A stretch of 64,000 nucleotides of DNA from Nitricoxidireducens sp046726235 (lineage in GTDB: Bacteria; Pseudomonadota; Gammaproteobacteria; Burkholderiales; Rhodocyclaceae), in the NCBI GenBank assembly GCA_046726235.1, contig JBKPAD010000007.1, positions 62,001-126,000 of the forward strand, read 5' to 3'. Shown in pieces: positions 1-6,743 of the stretch (position 1 is the stretch's first letter; each line of letters opens with the position of its first letter). The notes below the pieces were generated by a model that had not been told where the DNA came from, did no database searches, and saw nothing but the letters and a program-made list of their open reading frames with translations. The position numbers and the translations under genes are program-made.

Positions 1-109
1 CGGCGACGGGCTTAGTCGGAGCCGGCTTGGCCTTGGCCGGCGCAGCCTTCTTCGGCGCGGGCTTGGCGGCGGCTTTCGACTTCGACTGCTTTGGGCTTTC
101 CTTCGGCAT
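1..109 (-). CDS. rpoD: RNA polymerase sigma factor RpoD, N-terminal fragment
   Basis: Only the first 36 codons lie in the window; the gene runs off the left edge. The peptide starts MPKESPKQSKSKAAAKPAP and continues as a lysine-, alanine- and proline-rich tail. Betaproteobacterial primary sigma factors often carry such a basic N-terminal extension ahead of region 1.1. The main argument is position: the gene directly follows rpsU, yqeY and dnaG on the same strand, which is the classic macromolecular synthesis operon ending in rpoD. No conserved sigma region is visible here, so the name rests on synteny and N-terminal composition. Confidence 0.72.
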   Translation of the reverse strand, partial: MPKESPKQSKSKAAAKPAPKKAAPAKAKPAPTKPVA

Positions 110-201
110 GACGTTCCTCTGAATCAGGCACTGCGTGCGGCCATCGGCTTGCGGGGCGGGAAAACGGCAAATCCCGCGAGCGTGGCTCGGGAGAACCGCA
201 T

Positions 202-207
202 ATTATA
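202..207 (-). promoter_or_regulatory. Putative -10 box for rpoD
   Basis: Read on the minus strand the hexamer is TATAAT, in the 107-base gap between the dnaG stop and the rpoD start. No good -35 hexamer is seen at the usual distance. It would give rpoD a promoter separate from the rpsU operon promoter, as known for rpoD in other bacteria. The start would be near 195, leaving a leader of about 85 bases. Confidence 0.45.
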
Positions 208-216
208 TGTGAAAAA

Positions 217-1998
217 TCACTCGCTTGTCCGCGTCTTTTGGCTTTGGGCCTTGCGGGCTATCAGCAGCTGCATCTCTTGGGGAGTGATGGACCCCGCGCG
301 CGCCTTTTCGTTCAGCGCGTCCAGTTCGCGTTCGATTTCCTTGCGCTGGAGCCGTTCCAGGGCGTCGATGAAGACGGCTTCCAGCTCGGCCGCGTCGGGC
401 TCGTCCTGCGTCAGCATGGGGATCATGGCGCCCAGCGTCGCCTCGTGCGGCGTGCCGCGGAAGAACTCCAGAATGCCGACGAGCCCGCGCGGCAGGTCGC
501 CGTGGTCCACGGCGTCCGCGATGGCGCGGATCAAGGCACCTTCCCGGCTTTCGGCGGCGATCCGTTCGAGTGGAATCCGTGCCGCGCGCTCGGGCTTGTA
601 GAGCACGGGTTCGAGCAGCGCGTGCTCGAGAGTCATCGCCACTGTGCGGTTGCGCGGCCTCGGCGGCGGGCGTCGCCCCGGCGGCGCGGCCGGCTTGAGT
701 CCGCATTGCGCCTCGACCTCCGCCTGCGTCATGTCGGCGGCCTTGGCGACAGCCTTGGTCAGTTGTACGCGCAGTACCGGCGCCGCAAGCTTCTGCAGGT
801 AGGGCTTCGCCTCATGCACGAGTCGGGCGCGGTCTTCGGCGCTGTTGTCGAGGTCGAGCCGCGCCGTCAGTTCGCGCAGCAGGAATTCGGTCAGCGTCGT
901 CGGGTGGGCGGCCAGTTGCCGGAACGCGTCGGCGCCCTCGGCGCGCACGAAGCTGTCGGGGTCGTGCTCGGCGGGCAGGAAAAGAAAGCCGACCGAGCGA
1001 TCGTCGGACAGTTGCTCGAGGCTGGCCTCGAGCGCGCGCCAAGCCGCCTTGCGGCCGGCGGTGTCGCCGTCGAAGCAGAACACGACCTTCGAGGCTTGCC
1101 GTAGCAGCTTGTGCACATGGGTCGGCGTGCAGGCGGTGCCGAGCGTCGCCACGGCATTGCCGACGCCGTGCTGGGCCAGTGCGACGACGTCCATGTAGCC
1201 CTCGACGACGATCACCTGGTCGGCGTCGCGGATCGCCTGCCTCGCCTGCAGGAGGCCGTAGAGTTCCTTGCCCTTCTCGAACAGCGGCGTCTCGGGCGAG
1301 TTCAGGTACTTCGGCCCGGCGGCGGCGTTTTCGGCCTGGGCCGCCTTGTGGTCGCCGATGAAGCGGCCGCCGAAGCCTATGACGTTGCCGCGCTGGTCCA
1401 GGATCGGGAACATCACGCGGTCGCGGAAGCGGTCGTAGCGCCGGCCTTGCTCGTTCTCGATGACCAGACCGCATTCGAGCAGGGCGGCATCGGTGTAGTC
1501 GGGGAAGACGCGCTGCAGGCCCTGCCATTCATCCGGCGCGTAGCCGAGGCCGAAGCGGGCGGCGACTTCGCCCGTCAGGCCGCGGCCCTTGAGGTAGTCG
1601 ATCGCCTTGGGCGAGGCCTTGAGCTGATCCTTGTAGAAGCGGGCGGCGCGCGCCATCAGTTCGGTCAGCGGCGCCTTCTTGGCGCGCTCGCTATGGACGC
1701 GCTCGGAAACCTGCGGCACCTGCATGCCGGCATTGTGGGCGAGGTCTTCGACCGCCTCGACGAAGCCGACGCCCGAGTACTGCATGACGAAGCCGATGGC
1801 GCTGCCGTGAGCGCCGCAGCCGAAGCAGTGATAGAACTGCTTGCTCGGGCTGACGGTGAAGGAGGGCGTCTTCTCGGAGTGGAACGGGCAGCAGGCCGAG
1901 TAGTTGGCGCCGGCCTTGCGCAACGCGACGTAGCGCTCGACCACGTCGACGATGTCGACGCGGGCGAGGAGTTCCTGGATGAACGACTCGGGAATCAC
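217..1998 (-). CDS. dnaG: DNA primase DnaG
   Basis: This is the replicative primase, 593 residues, which makes RNA primers for the replisome. The N-terminal zinc-binding domain shows CCPFHSEKTPSF followed by FYHCFGCGAHG (about residues 38-67). The Toprim catalytic core shows VIVVEGYMDVVALAQ and CFDGDTAGRKAA. A C-terminal helicase-binding region of normal size follows. I chose the GTG at 1998 (VIPESFIQELLARVD) because that peptide is where primases normally begin; the reading frame stays open further upstream only by running through yqeY out of frame. It lies 8 bases after yqeY and is cotranscribed with rpsU and yqeY. Confidence 0.97.
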   Translation of the reverse strand: MIPESFIQELLARVDIVDVVERYVALRKAGANYSACCPFHSEKTPSFTVSPSKQFYHCFGCGAHGSAIGFVMQYSGVGFVEAVEDLAHNAGMQVPQVSERVHSERAKKAPLTELMARAARFYKDQLKASPKAIDYLKGRGLTGEVAARFGLGYAPDEWQGLQRVFPDYTDAALLECGLVIENEQGRRYDRFRDRVMFPILDQRGNVIGFGGRFIGDHKAAQAENAAAGPKYLNSPETPLFEKGKELYGLLQARQAIRDADQVIVVEGYMDVVALAQHGVGNAVATLGTACTPTHVHKLLRQASKVVFCFDGDTAGRKAAWRALEASLEQLSDDRSVGFLFLPAEHDPDSFVRAEGADAFRQLAAHPTTLTEFLLRELTARLDLDNSAEDRARLVHEAKPYLQKLAAPVLRVQLTKAVAKAADMTQAEVEAQCGLKPAAPPGRRPPPRPRNRTVAMTLEHALLEPVLYKPERAARIPLERIAAESREGALIRAIADAVDHGDLPRGLVGILEFFRGTPHEATLGAMIPMLTQDEPDAAELEAVFIDALERLQRKEIERELDALNEKARAGSITPQEMQLLIARKAQSQKTRTSE

Positions 1999-2006
1999 CG
2001 CGCGGA

Positions 2007-2456
2007 TTATGCGCCGGCGAGTTTGGCCTTGACGAGCTTGGAGACTTCGCCCATGTCGGCGCGTCCCGCGACCCTGGGCTTGACGAGGGCGATGACCTTG
2101 CCCATGTCGGCCGGCGTCTTGGCGCCGGATTCGGCGACCGCCGCGGCGACGATGGCCTCGACCTCGGCGGCATCGAGCGCCTGCGGCATGTAGGCCGACA
2201 GTACCTCGACCTCGAACTTCTCGGCGTCGGCGAGATCCTGGCGCTTCGCCGCCTCGTACTGAGCGATCGAGTCCTTGCGCTGCTTGAGCATCTTCTCGAT
2301 GACGGCGACCACGCCGGCGTCGTCGAGTTCGATGCGCTCGTCGACCTCGCGCTGCTTCATCGCCGCCATCAGCAGGCGGATCGCGGCGAGGCGCGCGGTG
2401 TCGCGCGCCTTCATCGCGGTCTTCATGTCTTCGTTGATGCGGGTTTTCAGCGACAT
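2007..2456 (-). CDS. yqeY: GatB/YqeY domain protein
   Basis: The 149-residue protein starts MSLKTRINEDMKTAMKARD and has the YqeY family's helical N-terminal bundle (LAAIRLLMAAMKQREVD) and the C-terminal module shared with the tail of the amidotransferase subunit GatB (YMPQALDAAEVEAIV, MGKVIALVKPRV). The family is thought to bind tRNA, but its role outside the amidotransferase is not settled. It sits between rpsU and dnaG, the usual place in proteobacteria, so it is probably cotranscribed with them. Confidence 0.93.
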   Translation of the reverse strand: MSLKTRINEDMKTAMKARDTARLAAIRLLMAAMKQREVDERIELDDAGVVAVIEKMLKQRKDSIAQYEAAKRQDLADAEKFEVEVLSAYMPQALDAAEVEAIVAAAVAESGAKTPADMGKVIALVKPRVAGRADMGEVSKLVKAKLAGA

Positions 2457-2541
2457 CGCGGCCTCCGATTTCCGGTCCCCGGAAAGACAAACGCCGGCAG
2501 CGCTCGCGCGGTGCCGGCCGATTGCGACAGCAAAGAGATGC

Positions 2542-2754
2542 TTAGTAGAGCTTCTGCGGCAGTTGCTGGCTGCGGATGCGCTTGTGATGGCGCTTCACCG
2601 CGGCGGCCAGCTTGCGCTTGCGCTCGGAGGTGGGCTTCTCGTAGAACTCGCGCGAACGCAGTTCGGTCAGAAGGCCGGCCTTCTCGATGGTGCGCTTGAA
2701 GCGGCGGATTGCCACTTCAAAAGGTTCGTTCTCTTTAAGGCGGATACCAGGCAT
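2542..2754 (-). CDS. rpsU: 30S ribosomal protein S21
   Basis: This 70-residue basic protein begins MPGIRLKENEPFEVAIRRFK and continues with EFYEKPTSERKRK, matching the family's full length and its characteristic N-terminal strand and two basic helices. S21 binds near the 3' end of 16S rRNA on the small subunit platform and acts in initiation. It is the first gene of the rpsU-yqeY-dnaG-rpoD unit, with a strong promoter just upstream, so translation, replication and transcription initiation proteins are expressed together. Confidence 0.98.
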   Translation of the reverse strand: MPGIRLKENEPFEVAIRRFKRTIEKAGLLTELRSREFYEKPTSERKRKLAAAVKRHHKRIRSQQLPQKLY

Positions 2755-2790
2755 GCTGTGTTCCTGAACGGGTCGAACGGAAAGCCGAGC

Positions 2791-2818
2791 ATTCTATCCG
2801 TTTTCGCCCGCTTGTCAA
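2791..2818 (-). promoter_or_regulatory. Sigma-70 promoter of the rpsU operon
   Basis: On the minus strand the -35 is TTGACA (2818-2813), the spacer is 16 bases and the -10 is TAGAAT (2796-2791). This is the best sigma-70 match I found in the window. Transcription should begin near 2784, about 30 bases before the rpsU start. Confidence 0.85.
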
Positions 2819-2870
2819 AGCCCTGTTGTCGGGGGCAATTCGTGGGCTCGCTTCTTGCGACATCCCGTCC

Positions 2871-3446
2871 ATGCTCCGCGTTCTGGTCATCGACGATTCC
2901 GAGTCCCGCGCCGGCGAGATCTGCGCCGGCCTGGCGCTGTCCGGCCACCAGGTGGCGGCACTGCTGCCGTCCTGCCTCGACCTGGCGGCGCGCATCGAAC
3001 AGATCCGGCCCGACATCATCCTGATCCAGACCGAAGCGCCCTCGCGCGACACGCTCGAACACCTGGCGCTCGCCCACGAGGCGCTGCCGCGGCCGGTGGT
3101 GATGTTCGCCAGCCGCAGCGACGGCGACATGGTGCGCAAGGCGCTGCGGGCGGGCGTCTCGGCATATATCGTCGACGGCCTGACGCCGGAACGTCTCGAG
3201 CCGATCATGGAAGTCGCCATCGCCAGCTTCGAGGAATACGAGGCGCTGCGGCATGAACTCGACGCGGCGACGAAGAAGCTCGCCGACCGCGTCGTCATCG
3301 ACAAGGCCAAGGGCATCCTGATGAAGGCGCGCGGCCTCGACGAGGATGCCGCCTACAAGGCCTTGCGCAAGCTGGCGATGGACCGCGGCAAGCCGCTGAC
3401 GGCGGTCGCCGGCGAGGTCGTGGAGATGGCCAAGCTGCTGCTCTGA
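2871..3446 (+). CDS. nasT: ANTAR-domain response regulator, NasT type
   Basis: The 191-residue protein has an N-terminal receiver-like domain (MLRVLVIDDSESRAGEI) and a C-terminal ANTAR RNA-binding domain (DRVVIDKAKGILMKARGLD, about residues 130-190). ANTAR proteins bind paired hairpins in nascent leaders and prevent termination; NasT controls nitrate assimilation operons this way. The context fits exactly: the next transcription unit is nrtABC-nirBD, and its leader carries the predicted target. The receiver has Gln (IILIQTEAP) where a phosphorylated Asp would normally be, which suggests control by a partner protein rather than by phosphorylation. The partner NasS is not adjacent. I chose the ATG at 2871 because the peptide starts at the first receiver strand. 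Confidence 0.93.
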   Translation: MLRVLVIDDSESRAGEICAGLALSGHQVAALLPSCLDLAARIEQIRPDIILIQTEAPSRDTLEHLALAHEALPRPVVMFASRSDGDMVRKALRAGVSAYIVDGLTPERLEPIMEVAIASFEEYEALRHELDAATKKLADRVVIDKAKGILMKARGLDEDAAYKALRKLAMDRGKPLTAVAGEVVEMAKLLL

Positions 3447-3467
3447 TTGGTGCAGCCGGGCGGTTGC

Positions 3468-3484
3468 TGCACCGCGATAGTGCG
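3468..3484 (+). promoter_or_regulatory. NtrC-type enhancer site
   Basis: The sequence TGCACCGCGATAGTGCG has the NtrC dyad spacing TGCAC-N7-GTGC. It lies about 125 bases upstream of the predicted start of the nrt operon, a normal enhancer distance for a sigma-54 promoter. The neighbouring bases also form two perfect inverted repeats (3449-3456 with 3466-3473, and 3480-3486 with 3493-3499), so additional activator contacts are possible. Confidence 0.6.
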
Positions 3485-3574
3485 TGGCGCCTCACGCACG
3501 ATGCTTCCTCCAACGTCATTCAAATGGGCTGCATCCCCTTGATTGGCGCGGCTTTCCGGCCCGCAGCGGCTCCC

Positions 3575-3590
3575 TGGCACAGCGCTTGCG
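3575..3590 (+). promoter_or_regulatory. Sigma-54 promoter of nrtABC-nirBD
   Basis: TGGCAC (3575-3580), five bases, then TTGC (3586-3589) is a full match to the -24/-12 sigma-54 consensus. The expected start is about 3600, just before the first ANTAR hairpin. The combination with an upstream NtrC-like site indicates control by nitrogen limitation. Confidence 0.87.
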
Positions 3591-3606
3591 AAGAACCCGA
3601 TACGAA

Positions 3607-3648
3607 CACCGGGTCAAGGGCGATCAGGTGATGGACAACGGCGTCCAT
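3607..3648 (+). promoter_or_regulatory. ANTAR target: two hexaloop hairpins (antiterminator)
   Basis: Hairpin P1 (3607-3630) pairs CACC with GGTG and GGTC with GATC across one G-A mismatch, and its loop is AAGGGC. Hairpin P2 (3631-3648) pairs ATGGAC with GTCCAT around the loop AACGGC. Both loops are six bases with A at position 1 and G at position 4, the defining feature of ANTAR target RNAs. P1 would begin about 6 bases from the transcript's 5' end. The loop and 3' arm of P2 use bases 3638-3648, which are also the start of the terminator's 5' arm, so P2 and the terminator exclude each other. This is the expected antitermination switch for NasT. Confidence 0.87.
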
Positions 3649-3689
3649 GAGCGCGACTTCAATCGCGCTCATGCGACGCCGTCTTTTTT
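3638..3689 (+). terminator. Intrinsic terminator in the nrt leader (attenuator)
   Basis: The stem pairs 3638-3645 with 3675-3682 and 3646-3655 with 3664-3673, 18 pairs in all with one bulged C (3674) and an 8-base loop. Six T residues follow (3684-3689). It lies between the sigma-54 promoter and the nrtA ribosome site, so it would stop transcription by default until P2 is stabilised by the ANTAR protein. Confidence 0.92.
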
Positions 3690-3717
3690 GCGAGATCGAA
3701 ATGCCAAGGAGCACGAC

Positions 3718-4959
3718 ATGGATGACAAGAAAACCTCCCGCCGCGATTTCATTGCCGGCGCCGCCGGTCTTGGGCTGATGGCGATGGTGCCGCCCGGAAT
3801 CCGCTCCGGCGCCTGGGCCGCCGGCTCTGACGCGCCCGAGAAGAAGGAGGTGCGGATCGGCTTCATCCCGCTCACCGACTGCGCCTCGGTCGTCATGGCC
3901 GCCGTCAACAAGTTCGACGAGAAGTACGGCATCAAGATCATCCCGACCAAGGAAGCCTCGTGGGCCTCCGTGCGCGACAAGCTGGTCAACGGCGAGCTCG
4001 ACGCCGCCCATGTGCTCTACGGCCTCGTCTATGGCGTGCAGCTCGGCATCGGCGGGCCGAAGAAGGACATGGCCGTGCTGATGAACCTCAACCACAACGG
4101 CCAGGCGATCACGCTCTCCAACCAGCTCAGGGACAAGGGCGCCACCGACGGCCCCTCGCTGGCGAAACTCATCGCCAAGAAGGAGCGCGAATACACATTC
4201 GCCCAGACCTTCCCCACCGGCACGCACGCCATGTGGCTCTACTACTGGCTGGCCGCGCAGGGCATCAACCCGCTCAAGGACGTCAAGACCATCACCGTGC
4301 CGCCGCCGCAGATGGTCGCCAACATGCGCGTCGGCAACATGGACGGCTACTGCGTCGGCGAGCCGTGGAACAACCGCGCCATCATCGACAAGATCGGCTT
4401 CACGGCGCAGACCACCCAGGACATCTGGCTCGACCATCCCGAGAAGGTGCTCGGCACCACGGCCGACTTCGTCGCCAAGAACCCGAACACGGCGCGCGCC
4501 ATGACGGCGGCGATCATCGACGCCGGCCGCTGGATCGACGCCTCGCTGTCGAACAAGCAGAAGACGGCTGAGACCATCGCGCAGAAGTCCTACGTCAATA
4601 CCGATACCGACGTCATCGTCGCGCGCATGCTCGGCCGCTACGAGAACGGCCTCGGCAAGAGCTGGGACGACAAGAACCACATGAAGTTCTACAACGAGGG
4701 CACAGTCAACTTCCCTTATCTCTCCGACGGCATGTGGTTCATGACCCAGCACAAGCGCTGGGGCCTGCTCAAGGACCACCCGGACTACGCCGCCGTGGCG
4801 AAGAAGGTCAACCGCATCGACATCTACAAGGCCGCCGCCGCGGCCGCCGGTGCGACGCTGCCGAAGGGCGACATGCGCTCGCACAAGCTCATCGACGGTG
4901 TGACCTGGGACGGCAAGGATCCGAAGAAGTACGCCGAGTCGTTCAAGGTGCATGCCTGA
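3718..4959 (+). CDS. nrtA: Nitrate ABC transporter, substrate-binding protein (NrtA/CmpA family)
   Basis: The 413-residue protein carries a twin-arginine signal (TSRRDFIAGAAGLGLMAM, cleavage expected after AWA), so it is exported folded to the periplasm. The mature part is of the CmpA/NrtA family (VRIGFIPLTDCASVVMAA, YWLAAQGINPLKDV, CVGEPWNNRAI), which binds nitrate, nitrite or bicarbonate; the operon with nirBD points to nitrate/nitrite. The start at 3718 has AAGGAG 7 bases upstream; in-frame codons further 5' fall inside the leader terminator and are not credible starts. It is the first gene of nrtABC-nirBD. Confidence 0.93.
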   Translation: MDDKKTSRRDFIAGAAGLGLMAMVPPGIRSGAWAAGSDAPEKKEVRIGFIPLTDCASVVMAAVNKFDEKYGIKIIPTKEASWASVRDKLVNGELDAAHVLYGLVYGVQLGIGGPKKDMAVLMNLNHNGQAITLSNQLRDKGATDGPSLAKLIAKKEREYTFAQTFPTGTHAMWLYYWLAAQGINPLKDVKTITVPPPQMVANMRVGNMDGYCVGEPWNNRAIIDKIGFTAQTTQDIWLDHPEKVLGTTADFVAKNPNTARAMTAAIIDAGRWIDASLSNKQKTAETIAQKSYVNTDTDVIVARMLGRYENGLGKSWDDKNHMKFYNEGTVNFPYLSDGMWFMTQHKRWGLLKDHPDYAAVAKKVNRIDIYKAAAAAAGATLPKGDMRSHKLIDGVTWDGKDPKKYAESFKVHA

Positions 4960-4970
4960 CGCAACGGTCT

Positions 4971-5004
4971 CGTCCGGCGTCGCGACGGATCGCGGCGCCG
5001 GACG
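4971..5004 (+). promoter_or_regulatory. Intercistronic stem-loop between nrtA and nrtB
   Basis: Bases 4971-4979 pair perfectly with 4996-5004, and CGCG at 4981-4984 pairs with CGCG at 4991-4994, leaving the loop ACGGAT. There is no T run, so it is not a terminator. Such hairpins after binding-protein genes often protect the upstream mRNA and raise its level over the membrane components. The loop also has A at position 1 and G at position 4. Confidence 0.55.
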
Positions 5005-5020
5005 GGAAAAGGAGATAGCC

Positions 5021-5932
5021 ATGAGTACCGTCGTCGCCTTCAAGCCGCCCCTCGCGGGCCCCATCCCCGCCGAACCGGAGCCTGCCGCCGTGAATACCGT
5101 CGCGCCCACGCCCGCCGCACCGCCCGCCGATACGCCGTATGCCGTCCCGTTCGCCGAGCGTGCGCGCGACGTCGCGAAAGCCGTCATCCCGCCGTTGTGC
5201 GGGCTCCTGGCGCTGATCGGCATCTGGGCGCTGGTGTCGACCAAGATCAGCGGCATTCCGGCGCCGACCAAGACCTGGGACGCGGCGGCCAAGCTGTTCG
5301 CCGATCCCTTCTACAGCAACGGCCCCAACGACCAGGGCATCGGCTGGAACGTGCTGTCGTCGCTGAAGCGCGTCGGCATCGGCTTCGGCTTCGCCGCCGC
5401 CGTCGGCATTCCGCTCGGCTTCCTGCTCGGCCGCTTCACCTTCATGCGCCGCATGCTCGATCCGATCATCTCGCTGCTGCGCCCGGTGAGCCCGCTGGCC
5501 TGGCTGCCGATCGGCCTGCTGGTGTTCCAGAAGGCCGACCCGGCGGCGACCTGGACCATCTTCATCTGCTCGATCTGGCCGATGATCCTCAACACCGCCG
5601 AAGGCGTGCGCCGCGTGCCGCAGGACTACCTGAACGTCGCGCGCGTGCTCGGCCTGCCCGAGTCCAAGGTGGTCAGCAAGATTCTTTTCCCCGCCGTGCT
5701 GCCCTACATGCTGACCGGCATCCGCCTGTCGATCGGCACCGCCTGGCTGGTGATCGTCGCCGCAGAGATGCTCACCGGCGGCGTCGGCATCGGCTTCTGG
5801 GTCTGGGACGAGTGGAACAACCTCAAGGTCGAGCACATCGTCATCGCCATTTTCGTTATCGGCATCGTCGGCCTGATTCTCGAACAGGCGCTGCTGCTGC
5901 TGGCCAAGCGCTTCACCTACGAGACCCGTTGA
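5021..5932 (+). CDS. nrtB: Nitrate ABC transporter, permease
   Basis: The 303-residue inner-membrane protein has a Pro/Ala-rich N-terminal tail of about 45 residues and then about six membrane segments (for example LCGLLALIGIWALV and IVIAIFVIGIVGLILEQ). The binding-protein-dependent permease loop that contacts the ATPase is visible around ARVLGLPESKVVSKILFPAVLP. It belongs to the NrtB/SsuC/TauC permease group. The ATG at 5021 has AAAAGGAG upstream; an earlier in-frame ATG at 4952 lies inside nrtA and was rejected. The next gene begins 14 bases after its stop. Confidence 0.93.
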   Translation: MSTVVAFKPPLAGPIPAEPEPAAVNTVAPTPAAPPADTPYAVPFAERARDVAKAVIPPLCGLLALIGIWALVSTKISGIPAPTKTWDAAAKLFADPFYSNGPNDQGIGWNVLSSLKRVGIGFGFAAAVGIPLGFLLGRFTFMRRMLDPIISLLRPVSPLAWLPIGLLVFQKADPAATWTIFICSIWPMILNTAEGVRRVPQDYLNVARVLGLPESKVVSKILFPAVLPYMLTGIRLSIGTAWLVIVAAEMLTGGVGIGFWVWDEWNNLKVEHIVIAIFVIGIVGLILEQALLLLAKRFTYETR

Positions 5933-5946
5933 AGGAGGAACGCACC

Positions 5947-6741
5947 GTGAACAAGCCCCTCGTCAAGATCGAAAAAGTCGGCCAGGCCTTCGACACCAAG
6001 CAGGGCCGCTTCGTCGCCCTGCGCGACATCGACCTCGCCATCACTCCCGGCGAGGTCGTCACCCTGATCGGCCATTCGGGCTGCGGCAAGAGCACGCTGC
6101 TGAACCTGATCGCCGGCCTGACGCTGCCGACCACCGGTGTCCTGCTCTGCGACAACCGCGAGATCGGCGGGCCGGGGCCGGATCGCGCCGTGGTGTTCCA
6201 GAACCACTCGCTGCTGCCGTGGATGACCTGCTTCGAGAACGTGCTGCTCGGCGTCGAGCAGGTATTCGGCCGCAAGGAAGGCAAGCCCAGGCTGAAGAAG
6301 CGTGTCGAAGCGGCGCTGGCGATGGTGCATATGGACCATGCAATGCACAAGTATCCGCACGAGGTTTCGGGCGGCATGAAGCAGCGCGTCGGCATCGCGC
6401 GCGCCTTCGCCATGGAGCCGAAGATCCTGCTGATGGACGAGCCCTTCGGCGCCCTCGACGCGCTGACCCGCGCCAGCCTGCAGGACGAACTTCTGCACGT
6501 GATGGAGAAGACCGGCGCGACGACCGTGATGGTGACCCACGACGTGGACGAGGCGGTGCTGCTCTCCGACCGCATCGTCATGATGACCAACGGCCCGGCC
6601 GCCACCATCGGCGAAATCCTCGAGGTCGACCTGCCGCGTCCGCGCAGCCGCCTGGCGCTGGCCGACGACCCGAAGTTCGTCGGCTATCGCGGCGCGGTGC
6701 TCGACTTCCTCTACCGCAAGCAGATGAAGAAGGCGGCATAG
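5947..6741 (+). CDS. nrtC: Nitrate ABC transporter, ATP-binding protein
   Basis: This 264-residue ATPase energises nitrate import. Walker A is GHSGCGKSTL, the signature is SGGMKQRVGIARA and Walker B is ILLMDEPFGALD, followed by the switch histidine in VTHDVDEAV. It starts with GTG and has GAAGGAGGA upstream. It lacks the extra C-terminal NrtA-like domain of cyanobacterial NrtC, so in size it is like NrtD; only one ATPase is encoded here and presumably works as a homodimer with NrtB. Confidence 0.92.
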   Translation: MNKPLVKIEKVGQAFDTKQGRFVALRDIDLAITPGEVVTLIGHSGCGKSTLLNLIAGLTLPTTGVLLCDNREIGGPGPDRAVVFQNHSLLPWMTCFENVLLGVEQVFGRKEGKPRLKKRVEAALAMVHMDHAMHKYPHEVSGGMKQRVGIARAFAMEPKILLMDEPFGALDALTRASLQDELLHVMEKTGATTVMVTHDVDEAVLLSDRIVMMTNGPAATIGEILEVDLPRPRSRLALADDPKFVGYRGAVLDFLYRKQMKKAA

Positions 6742-6743
6742 CC

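Noticed and set aside
3484..3717. A longer nrtA with an upstream in-frame start
   Set aside because: The extension would lie over the sigma-54 promoter, the ANTAR hairpins and the terminator, and would bury the Tat signal. The ATG at 3718 has a good ribosome site.
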